Origin: an uncultured Clostridia bacterium
GTDB taxonomy: Bacteria; Bacillota; Clostridia; UBA1212; UBA1255
Assembly (NCBI GenBank): GCA_947625435.1
Contig: CANQOI010000006.1
Span: forward strand, 1 to 57,832
DNA: 57,832 bases
Direction: 5' to 3'
A program made the translations under genes and the position numbers. Below, one piece after another: positions 27,717 through 35,958 of the stretch. Under the pieces are notes generated by a model. The model saw nothing but the letters and a program-made list of their open reading frames with translations, searched no databases and was not told the DNA's origin. Position 1 is the first letter of the stretch. Each line of letters begins with the position of its first letter.

Positions 27717-30700
27717 TCATTTACTCATTTTAAGAGATATCACCTTTGATATGCCCTTCTCCTCCATAGTGACGCCGTACAGGGACTCGGCGTTTTCCAT
27801 TGTGCCCTTTCTGTGCGTTATCATTATAAACTGAATATTCTTTTCTATTTTTGAAAGATAATCGGACAGCCTGTAAACATTTGCATCGTCAAGAGCAGCT
27901 TCTATCTCATCAAGCAGACAAAACGGCGAAGGATGCATCTTGAGTATGCCGAAAAGCAGCGCTATCGCCGTGAGGGCTCTCTCGCCGCCCGATAAAAGGA
28001 GCATGTTCTGAAGCTTTTTGCCCGGAGGCTGCGCCTGTATCTCTATGCCGCATTCGAGCACGTCCTCGCCCTCCTCGAGTACGATGTCTGCCTTTCCTCC
28101 CCCGAAAAGCTCCCTGAAAACGGTCTTGAAATTCTCCCTTATGAGCACGAACTGCTCTTTAAACTGCTTTCTCATGACCGAGTTAAGGTCGGATATCACT
28201 CTCTTGAGCTTTTCCTTCGATTCGTCCATGTCCTTCTTCTGTGCCGACATGAATGTAAAACGTTCCTTTGTGCTCTCAAATTCCTCTATGGCATTCACAT
28301 TGACGGGTCCGAGAGCCTTTATGGCCGTTCTGAGCTCCTTTATGCGTTTTGACGCCTCGGCGTAATCGTCAATGTGTGCGCCGCCGGTCAGCTCCTTTGC
28401 GGCGGCATATGTGAGCTCATATTCCTCCCACAGCCTGTTCTTGCCGGCATTGATCTCGCTTTCCTCGCGCACGAGTCTTATCTCGGCTTTATTTATATTG
28501 TCCGTAAGGCGTGTTATCTGCCCGCTTATTTCCGTTATCCTGCCGAGCATGCCGCCGAGCTCCGCGTCAAGCGCGCTCTTCATGCTCTCATATCCGGAAA
28601 GACTCTTCTCCGCCTCTTCCCGCTCCGAATCCGCCGATGCGACCTTTGCGGCATATTCGCTGTTTTCCTTATTTATGCGTTCTGTCTCTCTGTCTATGTC
28701 GGAAAGCTGTATGCCGTAATATTTCATGCGGTCGTCGGATTCTTTAATTTCACGCTCGTATCTGCTCACGTCGTCCCGCAGCTTGTTCAGGGCGGCCTTT
28801 GTATCGGCCTCCTCCAGCGTTTTTGCCATAAGAGCCTTATTTGCGTCGTCCAGTGCCTTTTCGGCGTCTGCTCTTCTTTTTTCCGATACTTTGAGCGATC
28901 TGTCCGCTTTCTCAAGCTCGGCGAGCAATACTCTGCCTTCCTCTTCGGCCTCCTCTACGGAACGCCTTGCCGCGAGCATTGCGTTTACCTGTTCCTTGAG
29001 CTCTGCTACGAGCTTATCGCGTCTTTCCGTTTCTCCGCGCCTTTTTTCAACGAGAGCCGTGTGTCTGGCGCTCCATTGTGACAGGCTCAGCTCGCAGGCA
29101 TGTATTTCCCGTTGCAGCGATTCCTTTTCCGCTTCCAGCTCGGACGCGCGTTTTGCGCACGATTCGGAGGCTTTGCGGGCTTCCTCGCAGGCGGCTTGGC
29201 TGTCGCGCATCTTCTTCTCGAGCTCCGGTATCTCCCTCGTCCTTGAGAGAGTACCTGCCGATTGACGGCCCCTCTCCGCGCTTCCTCCCGTTATGGCGCC
29301 GGATGTGCGTAAAATGTCTCCGTCAAGCGTGACACACATAAATGCGTATCTGTTTCCGGACGCGCATCTCAATGCGCAGTCAAGACTGTCAAATACCGCG
29401 ACCCTTGAGAGCAGGCTGTCGACGGCCTTTTTGTATTTTCTGTCATACTCCGCAAGCTCTGACGCTATGCCGATAAAGCCGTCGGATCCGGCAAGCGTTC
29501 GCTGCGTCTCAGCGTCAAAATACCTCACATTCACGGATGTAAGAGGCAGGAATGTCGCCCGCCCGTATCTGCCCTTCTTAAGATACTCAATAGCCTTTCT
29601 GGCATCGTCCTCGGTCTCGGTGATTATATTCTGGTAAGCCTGTCCGAGGGCCGTCTCTATCGCGGTCTCATATTTAACGGGCACGCGTATGAGCTGTGCC
29701 ACAGCCCCGCACACGCCCCTTCCGAATTCCGGGTTCGACCGGCAGAGTGAGAGTACCTTCTTGACACTGAACGCATATCCCTCGTAATCATTTTCCATTT
29801 CACGTATCGCGGTAAGCCTCGCTCCGGCTGACTGAAGCTCCGCGGAAGCGGACGACGCGATATCCGAATACATGCTTTCTTTTTTCTTTACTGTGTCCAG
29901 CTCCTCGGATCTGTTCTTCAGAAGCTGCAAGCTGTCCTCAAGCCTCTCCTCGGCGGCTTTTTTTTCGGTCTCGGCTGCCTCTATGGCTCCCGTATCGACC
30001 TCCGAGCTTGACTCCAGCACCGAAAGCTCCTCATCAATGGACAGCTTCCGCGCGCTTATGAGCTCTGCCTGCGCGCGTCCCGCATCGGCCTTATTCTGCG
30101 CTCTGCCTGCGAGCAGCTTAAGTTCGACTGTCTTATCGGAAACAGATGCCGCCTCGCGTCTTGCATCGTCCGACTCGGCGGTATGTCTTGAATGATCCTC
30201 ACGGAGCCTTTGAGCCTCGTCTTCGAGCAGTGTCATCTTCTCCGAAAGAGCTTCTGCTTCCTTTGCGATCTCATCTATACGAAGAGCATAGGCTCCGTTC
30301 TTGTTCTTCTGCTCCTCCTGCTCCGCGTATATGCGTTTTTTGTTGTTTTCCGCCGATCTTATCTTTTCTTCGTTTATCTTTATATCGCCTTTAAAACGCT
30401 CGGTGCGTTTCTCGATGTCAAATATCCTGTTCCTCGTTTCGGATATCATATCCGAAAGCATGGACGCCTTGTCTGTCTTGCCCGCATTTTCGTTCTTTAC
30501 GGCTTCGAGACTGAGCTCTGCGTTTCTTTTGTCATTCTGAAGTATCTCTATATCCGATCTGACGGCGGCAAGCTTTTCGCTTGCTCTGTCTATCGTTTCA
30601 GTCAGAACGCCGACTTCTATGTCCCTCAGTTCATATTTGTACTCAAGATACTTCTTTGCGGACGCGGCCTGCTTCTCGAGCGGCTTGAGCTGCCTTTCAA

Positions 30701-31292
30701 GCTCGTTTACGATATCGTTCACTCTCATGAGGTTCTGCTCGGTAAGACCGAGCTTGCGCTCGCTTTCCTGCTTGCGCATCCTGTATTTCATTATTCCGGA
30801 TGCGTCCTCGAATATATTTCTCCTATCATCGGACTTGCTGTTCAATATCTCGTCTACTCTGCCCTGTCCTATTAAAGAATATCCGTCCTTGCCTATTCCC
30901 GTATCCGCAAACAGGAGGTGAATGTCCTTCATCCTGCACTGAGCGTTATTTATGAGATATTCGCTGTCTCCCGATCTGTAGAGCCTTCGCGTTATCCTCA
31001 CTTCGCCGAAATCTATATTGAGACGCCTGTCCTCATTGTCAACGATGAGCGAGACCTCGGCCATTCCCACGGGCTTTCTGCTCTCCGTTCCCGAGAAAAT
31101 GACATCCTCCATGCGGCTGCCTCTTAATGTCTTGGGGCTCTGTTCTCCCAATACCCACTTGACGGCGTCTGAGATATTGCTCTTGCCGCTTCCGTTGGGG
31201 CCGACTACGGCTGTTATTCCCTTATCAAAATCAAGTACCGTTTTATCCGCAAAGGACTTAAAGCCCTGCATTTCCAATCTCTTTAAGTACAA
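27717..31292 (-). CDS. smc: Chromosome segregation protein SMC
   Basis: The 1191-residue protein shows full SMC architecture. The N-terminal head has Walker A GPNGSGKSN. Long coiled coils flank a hinge (around GRGVCGAVAQLI). The C-terminal head carries the LLSGGERALTA signature and Walker B CLLDEIEAALDD. It condenses and segregates the chromosome with ScpAB. The start is a TTG at 31292, supported by GAGGAG about eight bases upstream and by the MYLKRLEMQGFKSF family start. It is first in the smc-ftsY-PHP operon and diverges from the M20 peptidase. Confidence 0.98.
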   Translation of the reverse strand: MYLKRLEMQGFKSFADKTVLDFDKGITAVVGPNGSGKSNISDAVKWVLGEQSPKTLRGSRMEDVIFSGTESRKPVGMAEVSLIVDNEDRRLNIDFGEVRITRRLYRSGDSEYLINNAQCRMKDIHLLFADTGIGKDGYSLIGQGRVDEILNSKSDDRRNIFEDASGIMKYRMRKQESERKLGLTEQNLMRVNDIVNELERQLKPLEKQAASAKKYLEYKYELRDIEVGVLTETIDRASEKLAAVRSDIEILQNDKRNAELSLEAVKNENAGKTDKASMLSDMISETRNRIFDIEKRTERFKGDIKINEEKIRSAENNKKRIYAEQEEQKNKNGAYALRIDEIAKEAEALSEKMTLLEDEAQRLREDHSRHTAESDDARREAASVSDKTVELKLLAGRAQNKADAGRAQAELISARKLSIDEELSVLESSSEVDTGAIEAAETEKKAAEERLEDSLQLLKNRSEELDTVKKKESMYSDIASSASAELQSAGARLTAIREMENDYEGYAFSVKKVLSLCRSNPEFGRGVCGAVAQLIRVPVKYETAIETALGQAYQNIITETEDDARKAIEYLKKGRYGRATFLPLTSVNVRYFDAETQRTLAGSDGFIGIASELAEYDRKYKKAVDSLLSRVAVFDSLDCALRCASGNRYAFMCVTLDGDILRTSGAITGGSAERGRQSAGTLSRTREIPELEKKMRDSQAACEEARKASESCAKRASELEAEKESLQREIHACELSLSQWSARHTALVEKRRGETERRDKLVAELKEQVNAMLAARRSVEEAEEEGRVLLAELEKADRSLKVSEKRRADAEKALDDANKALMAKTLEEADTKAALNKLRDDVSRYEREIKESDDRMKYYGIQLSDIDRETERINKENSEYAAKVASADSEREEAEKSLSGYESMKSALDAELGGMLGRITEISGQITRLTDNINKAEIRLVREESEINAGKNRLWEEYELTYAAAKELTGGAHIDDYAEASKRIKELRTAIKALGPVNVNAIEEFESTKERFTFMSAQKKDMDESKEKLKRVISDLNSVMRKQFKEQFVLIRENFKTVFRELFGGGKADIVLEEGEDVLECGIEIQAQPPGKKLQNMLLLSGGERALTAIALLFGILKMHPSPFCLLDEIEAALDDANVYRLSDYLSKIEKNIQFIMITHRKGTMENAESLYGVTMEEKGISKVISLKMSK

Positions 31293-31332
31293 GCTCTTCT
31301 CCTCAATCCCGGGAAAATTTAAAACAAGCTGA

Positions 31333-31362
31333 ATTTTACAATATTTGCAAATATCTTGTCAA
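31333..31362 (-). promoter_or_regulatory. Sigma-A promoter of smc
   Basis: There is a -35 TTGACA (31357-31362), an 18-base spacer and a -10 TAAAAT (31333-31338) on the minus strand. The -35 box stands two bases from the -35 of the divergent peptidase promoter. Confidence 0.8.
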
Positions 31363-31364
31363 CC

Positions 31365-31393
31365 TTGCCAAACACGCCCCGCAGGAGTAGAAT
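31365..31393 (+). promoter_or_regulatory. Sigma-A promoter of the M20 peptidase
   Basis: There is a -35 TTGCCA (31365-31370), a 17-base spacer and a -10 TAGAAT (31388-31393). The predicted start near 31400 supports the TTG start codon at 31429. Confidence 0.8.
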
Positions 31394-31428
31394 ACACCGT
31401 ATATTTTATATTTTACGAGGTGTTTATA

Positions 31429-32847
31429 TTGGATATCGCACGCTGTATAGAAAGTGAATTTGACGATATGGTAACGGTGCTCGACAGACTCATACGCGTT
31501 CAGAGCGTAGGCGGAGAGCCGGAGGAATGCGCGCCTTTCGGGAAGGGGCCGAGGCAGGCTCTTGACGAGGTGCTGGACATAGCGTCCGAAATGGGATTTT
31601 ACGCGAGGAACCGCGATGACCGTGTGGCTGAAATAGATATATACGACGATGCGGAGCCCGCTGTGGGCATACTCTGCCACGCCGACGTCGTGCCCGCGGG
31701 AAACGGTTGGACATATGAACCTTTCAGGGCGACACGCGATTCCGGTAAAATATTCGGGCGCGGCGCTATCGACGACAAAGGGCCTCTCACGGCGGCGCTC
31801 TTTGCGATGAAGCTTCTGAGGGACAATGTGCGTCCTCGGCACAATATACGTCTCATAGTGGGAACGGACGAGGAAAGAGGCTCAAATGATCTGGCGTACT
31901 ACAGGGAAAGATATGCGCTCCCCGCGCTCGTGTTCACTCCGGACGCTTCGTATCCCGTGATCAATACGGAAAAGGGACGCGCCACGGGCATTTTACTGAG
32001 AAAGTGCATGTCGCAGCACGTTGTTTCGGCCCGCGGCGGCAGCGTTGTGAATGCGGTGCCCGACAGAGCGAGCGCAGTCCTTAAAGATATCACTCTGCAT
32101 GATCTGGAGGCGGCAGCCGAAAAATGTGCGCAAATATGCGGCGTTCAATATGAGATATCAGAAAGCGGAGAGGGCACTTTTACTGTCCTTGCAAAGGGCA
32201 CGGGCGCCCACGCTTCACTCCCGGAGGGCGGTGTAAATGCCGTTACGGGTCTGTTCACCCTCCTTGCATATACGGACAGTGACGCAGAAAGCGGCAATGA
32301 TATATGGCGCTCCGCTCTGAGGCTCAGCCCTCACGGGAGTACGGACGGAGGCGCTCTGGGTATAGCATGCAGCGACGATATTTCCGGCGCTCTTACGTAT
32401 TCGCTCGATCTGCTTGAATACGAAGACGGTATTTTTAAAGCGACCTTTGACATACGTTTTCCCGTGTGCATGAGCGGCGATGCGCTGAGAGCAAGGATCG
32501 CACAGGCCGCCGTACAGGAGGGCTTTGAGCTTGACTCATTCGGCGCATCCGAGCCTCACCATACGGACGGATCGTCCCTGCTCGTAAAGACGCTCCTTGA
32601 GGTTTACGGCGAAGCGTCCCGGGACGACGGATACAGACGCGAAGCCGCTCCCATCGATATAAAGGCGCTCTCAACGGGAGGCGGCACGTACGCTCACGGG
32701 ATACCCGGAGCCGTTGCCTTCGGCCCGGAGCTCCCCGGCTCCGACAATCACATGCATGCGGCGGATGAGTTCATAAGCGAATACAATCTCAAGCTGTGCG
32801 CAAGGCTTATCTACAATGCGCTGGAAAAGCTCGATCTGAAGCCCTGA
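31429..32847 (+). CDS. M20 family dipeptidase (PepV-like)
   Basis: A 472-residue metallopeptidase. Zn ligands and catalytic residues are visible: His84 and Asp86 (LCHADVVP), Asp in AIDDKG, the Glu pair Glu148-Glu149 (GTDEERGS), Asp in TPDASYP, and a C-terminal His in DNHMHAADEF. The lid domain lies between. It resembles the PepV/Sapep dipeptidases, cytoplasmic enzymes that cleave Xaa dipeptides. TTG 31429 is used because GAGGTG lies six bases upstream and the promoter's -10 rules out an earlier start. Its last 37 bases overlap the convergent M14 peptidase gene. Confidence 0.9.
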   Translation: MDIARCIESEFDDMVTVLDRLIRVQSVGGEPEECAPFGKGPRQALDEVLDIASEMGFYARNRDDRVAEIDIYDDAEPAVGILCHADVVPAGNGWTYEPFRATRDSGKIFGRGAIDDKGPLTAALFAMKLLRDNVRPRHNIRLIVGTDEERGSNDLAYYRERYALPALVFTPDASYPVINTEKGRATGILLRKCMSQHVVSARGGSVVNAVPDRASAVLKDITLHDLEAAAEKCAQICGVQYEISESGEGTFTVLAKGTGAHASLPEGGVNAVTGLFTLLAYTDSDAESGNDIWRSALRLSPHGSTDGGALGIACSDDISGALTYSLDLLEYEDGIFKATFDIRFPVCMSGDALRARIAQAAVQEGFELDSFGASEPHHTDGSSLLVKTLLEVYGEASRDDGYRREAAPIDIKALSTGGGTYAHGIPGAVAFGPELPGSDNHMHAADEFISEYNLKLCARLIYNALEKLDLKP

Positions 32848-34148
32848 AGCGCGCCTATCGACATTATCTTTTCATTTGCTTCATATATTTCGTCGAACTG
32901 TGAAATGCTGACGGGGCTCTGCCCTGTCCCGCATTCCACTGTATAACCGGGCCTGTTCCTCTCCTGTATGAACCAGTCCTTGTATCCCGCATGGCCCGAT
33001 TCTAAAGGCGTTATCTCAAGCGCGTAGCCGCCGGCCTTTTCCATGAGCAGGCCGATCTCCTTTGAATGCGGCGGCTCAAAGTCGAGATATTTCCAATATA
33101 TGACATTTCCCCGGGTGTGATAAGATATCGTGAGCCTGAAATCGTTATTTCGCGTAAATTCCGCCATTGCGCTGCTCTCCGGCTCCGACAGCGGGAAGGG
33201 CCCCACATAGTCCCGTGGCCCCGGGAGCGTATACCCCTGCGCGAATTTTATTTCCCTTGCGTCATCCCATCCCGCCGGATAGTTCAGATTGAGATCCACG
33301 CCGCTTATATTGGCTTTCCATCCCGATGTGAAATCCACCGCCGGATAATTCTCCGATAAGGCGGCGGCAGAATCGTACACGGCGCTCCCCTTTTCAAAAT
33401 AGCCGTTTACGAGATCCACGCCGTCCGGATTTACCATAGGCACAAAATATATCTTACCGGAATCGTATATCTCTTTTGCGTCATATCCCCCTATCATGCC
33501 CCCGAAGGCACGCTTTTCGGCAAGCATTTCGGCATATTTCAACACGACAGGCGTGGTTATCCATTCATTTGCGTGATGCGAAGCGTTGTACATGACGGCG
33601 CTGTCGCCTCCTCCCGCAGTGAGGCAATAAAGCGGTCTTCCCAGCACGCTCGATCCTATCACGGACTGCTGCACAAAAGGATATCTCGCCCGTATCCCTT
33701 CTATGAAAAGAGACATGAGCTCCCATGTGTAAGAAATGCGTCCGTACGTAACATGACCGTCTCCGGGCCCCGCAAGAGCTATGGGAACGGTTATCACGGC
33801 GCCTGCCGGTATGTTGAAGGGGCTTATGTCGGGATTGGCGGTCGAGACAGCCTCCGAAGTGGTGTCGAAGCGCCTCGCTATCCTGTAAAATGTATCTCCC
33901 TTTTCTACTCTGTACCGTACATATCCGGTTATATACGGGAGCAGCTTCTTCCATGTTGCCTGACCCGCAATGCCGTCCGCTCTCAGACCGGCGCTCTGCT
34001 GAAACGCGAACACGGCTCTGTAAGTGCTCTCACCGAACATGCCGTCTATACCGTCGTTATCGCCGTTTAATCTATATCCGGCCCGAATGAGCGCAAGCTG
34101 GAGCATTTCAACAAGAGGTCCGCGCGCACCTCTCCGCAGTATTTTCAT
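32811..34148 (-). CDS. M14 gamma-D-glutamyl-DAP peptidase with PG-binding and LysM domains
   Basis: The 445-residue protein reads, in order: a peptidoglycan-binding repeat (1-72, ending GIAGQATWKKLL), a LysM domain (77-123, KGDTFYRIARRF), and an M14 carboxypeptidase domain (about 140-430). The Zn motif is His192 and Glu195 (HANEW) with a third His in SYHTRG; the catalytic Glu is in TVECGTG. This matches endopeptidase I of Bacillus sphaericus, which cuts the gamma-D-Glu-DAP bond of stem peptides. No signal peptide is visible, so it may act in a sporangium, after lysis, or on recycled muropeptides. It overlaps the convergent M20 gene. Confidence 0.9.
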   Translation of the reverse strand: MKILRRGARGPLVEMLQLALIRAGYRLNGDNDGIDGMFGESTYRAVFAFQQSAGLRADGIAGQATWKKLLPYITGYVRYRVEKGDTFYRIARRFDTTSEAVSTANPDISPFNIPAGAVITVPIALAGPGDGHVTYGRISYTWELMSLFIEGIRARYPFVQQSVIGSSVLGRPLYCLTAGGGDSAVMYNASHHANEWITTPVVLKYAEMLAEKRAFGGMIGGYDAKEIYDSGKIYFVPMVNPDGVDLVNGYFEKGSAVYDSAAALSENYPAVDFTSGWKANISGVDLNLNYPAGWDDAREIKFAQGYTLPGPRDYVGPFPLSEPESSAMAEFTRNNDFRLTISYHTRGNVIYWKYLDFEPPHSKEIGLLMEKAGGYALEITPLESGHAGYKDWFIQERNRPGYTVECGTGQSPVSISQFDEIYEANEKIMSIGALQGFRSSFSSAL

Positions 34149-34181
34149 ATAAAGAGCCTCCTCATAAAGATGCCAAACTCT

Positions 34182-34210
34182 TTAATATTATATGACGCGT
34201 AAAATATCAA
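34182..34210 (-). promoter_or_regulatory. Putative promoter of the M14 peptidase
   Basis: There is a -35 TTGATA (34205-34210, overlapping the stop of the ABC gene), a 17-base spacer and a -10 TATTAA (34182-34187). GAGGAGG precedes the ATG. The peptidase may also be read from the exporter transcript. Confidence 0.6.
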
Positions 34211-35931
34211 GTTGCGTAGCCGGAGCGCACGAGCTCGCTGTAAAGGCCGCCGTGTGACATAAGCTCCTCGTGGGTGCCGTATTCCGCTATATTTCCGTTA
34301 TCCATCACAAGTATTATATCCGCATTCCTTACGGTAGACAGCCTGTGGGCTATCACGAAGGAGGTCCTGCCCTTCATCATTTCACGGAAGGATCTTTGAA
34401 TGGACTGCTCCGTGAGAACGTCAACAGAGCTTGTAGCCTCGTCAAGTATGAGCATGGGAGCGCCCGGGAGCATGGCTCTTGCTATCGTGAGCAGCTGCCG
34501 CTGCCCCGCCGAAAGGCCGTCTCCTTCCCTGAGCACGGTATCGTAACCGTTGGGGAGTCTTTTTATAAAGCTGTGAGCGTGGGCCGCTTTTGCGGCTCTT
34601 ATGACGTCCTCCTCCGAAGCGCCGTCGCAGGCATATGTGATATTTTCTCTTACAGTGCCTTCAAAGAGCCACGTATCCTGGAGCACCATCGTAAAAAGGC
34701 CCCTCACGCTCTTTCTCGTGACGGAATTTATGTCGATGCCGTCTATAAGTATCTTACCGCCCGTGGCATCGTAAAATCTCATAAGGAGATTTACGAGCGT
34801 CGTCTTTCCCGCGCCGGTGGGCCCCACTATGGCGCACAGCTCTCCCGGCTTTACGGATATGCTGAGATCCTTTATGAGGGGCCGCTCGGGCACATAAGAA
34901 AAGCTCATATCTTCAAAGCACACGCTGCCCTTACAGCTTCCGCTCATTTCACTCATAGTCGGCGTTCCGCACGGCTCGTCATATTCTTCTTCCTCTGAAA
35001 TGAGCCTGCTGACTCTTTCCGCGGAGGCGATCGCGCTCTGTATCTGTGTCGTAACTCCCGCTATATCGTTTATGGGCTTTGCAAACTGTGTGGCGTATGT
35101 CAGAAAGGATGCTATCCTGCCTATTGAAAGTCCGTATGCCGCCGAGGCTATGCCTCCCGCGACTCCCACCGAAATATATGCTATGTGGTTGACAAGTCTC
35201 GTGGAAGGATTTATCTGGCCTGACGCGAACTGCGCCTTCTGCCCCACCGCGTACAGTTCTTCGTTTAAGTGTCGGAACTCAGATATCATCTTGTCCCCGA
35301 GACCGTATGCGGCTACGTCCGAATACGCGCTTATTATCTCCTCCGCAAAGCCGTTCATCTCTCCCGTTTTATACTGCTGCTTACTGAAGAGCTTTGCCGA
35401 TCTTATCACGACGAATTTTGCCACAAAGACAGAAAGAGGCGTTATAACGAGCACGAGCAGCGCTATCCAGACGTTCATACAGAACATGAAAACTATTATG
35501 CCGCAAATCGTCACAGACCCCGATATGATCTGTGAAAGGCACTGCGTGAGCCCGTCCGAAATATTTTCGATGTCGTTTGTGATGCGGCTCATGATATCAC
35601 CGTGCTTGTTTGTGTCAAAAAATCTCAGCGGGAGCTTCTGAAGCTTTTCAAATGCGTCGTTTCTGACAGCCTCCACTGTCCTGCCGCTCAGTATGGCGGA
35701 CAAAAAAGGCACCGCCCACTGAAAAAGCGCTCCGAATGCGTACAGCACCGCGAGTATAATGATATATTTCACGAAATCCCCGTCAGACGGGCTTTTTGAT
35801 ATGCTGTCGACCGCTTCCCCGAGAAAATACGGCGCCGTCATAGAAAGCGCAGCGCTCACGAGCGCGCATATCACGGTAAGCGCGAGAAGCATTCTGTATT
35901 TTCTCATATAGCTCCATATCCATCGTATCAT
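34207..35931 (-). CDS. ABC exporter, TM-ATPase half (consensus catalytic residues)
   Basis: A 574-residue type IV exporter half: six TM helices (about 1-300) and an ATPase domain. Walker A is at 370-377 (GPTGAGKT), Walker B at 493-497 with catalytic Glu498, and the switch His at 529. The signature loop is LSAGQ (473-477) instead of LSGGQ. Its partner lies 27 bases upstream. Together they look like a heterodimeric multidrug/lipid-type exporter in which this subunit supplies the working Walker B. Substrate unknown. Confidence 0.92.
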   Translation of the reverse strand: MIRWIWSYMRKYRMLLALTVICALVSAALSMTAPYFLGEAVDSISKSPSDGDFVKYIIILAVLYAFGALFQWAVPFLSAILSGRTVEAVRNDAFEKLQKLPLRFFDTNKHGDIMSRITNDIENISDGLTQCLSQIISGSVTICGIIVFMFCMNVWIALLVLVITPLSVFVAKFVVIRSAKLFSKQQYKTGEMNGFAEEIISAYSDVAAYGLGDKMISEFRHLNEELYAVGQKAQFASGQINPSTRLVNHIAYISVGVAGGIASAAYGLSIGRIASFLTYATQFAKPINDIAGVTTQIQSAIASAERVSRLISEEEEYDEPCGTPTMSEMSGSCKGSVCFEDMSFSYVPERPLIKDLSISVKPGELCAIVGPTGAGKTTLVNLLMRFYDATGGKILIDGIDINSVTRKSVRGLFTMVLQDTWLFEGTVRENITYACDGASEEDVIRAAKAAHAHSFIKRLPNGYDTVLREGDGLSAGQRQLLTIARAMLPGAPMLILDEATSSVDVLTEQSIQRSFREMMKGRTSFVIAHRLSTVRNADIILVMDNGNIAEYGTHEELMSHGGLYSELVRSGYAT

Positions 35932-35958
35932 AACGGACGTTTTCCTTTCCGCGGCATA

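Noticed and set aside
31336-31856. Minus-strand frames opposite the M20 peptidase start
   Set aside because: They lie across the peptidase coding region and both promoters; M20 motifs on the plus strand are decisive.
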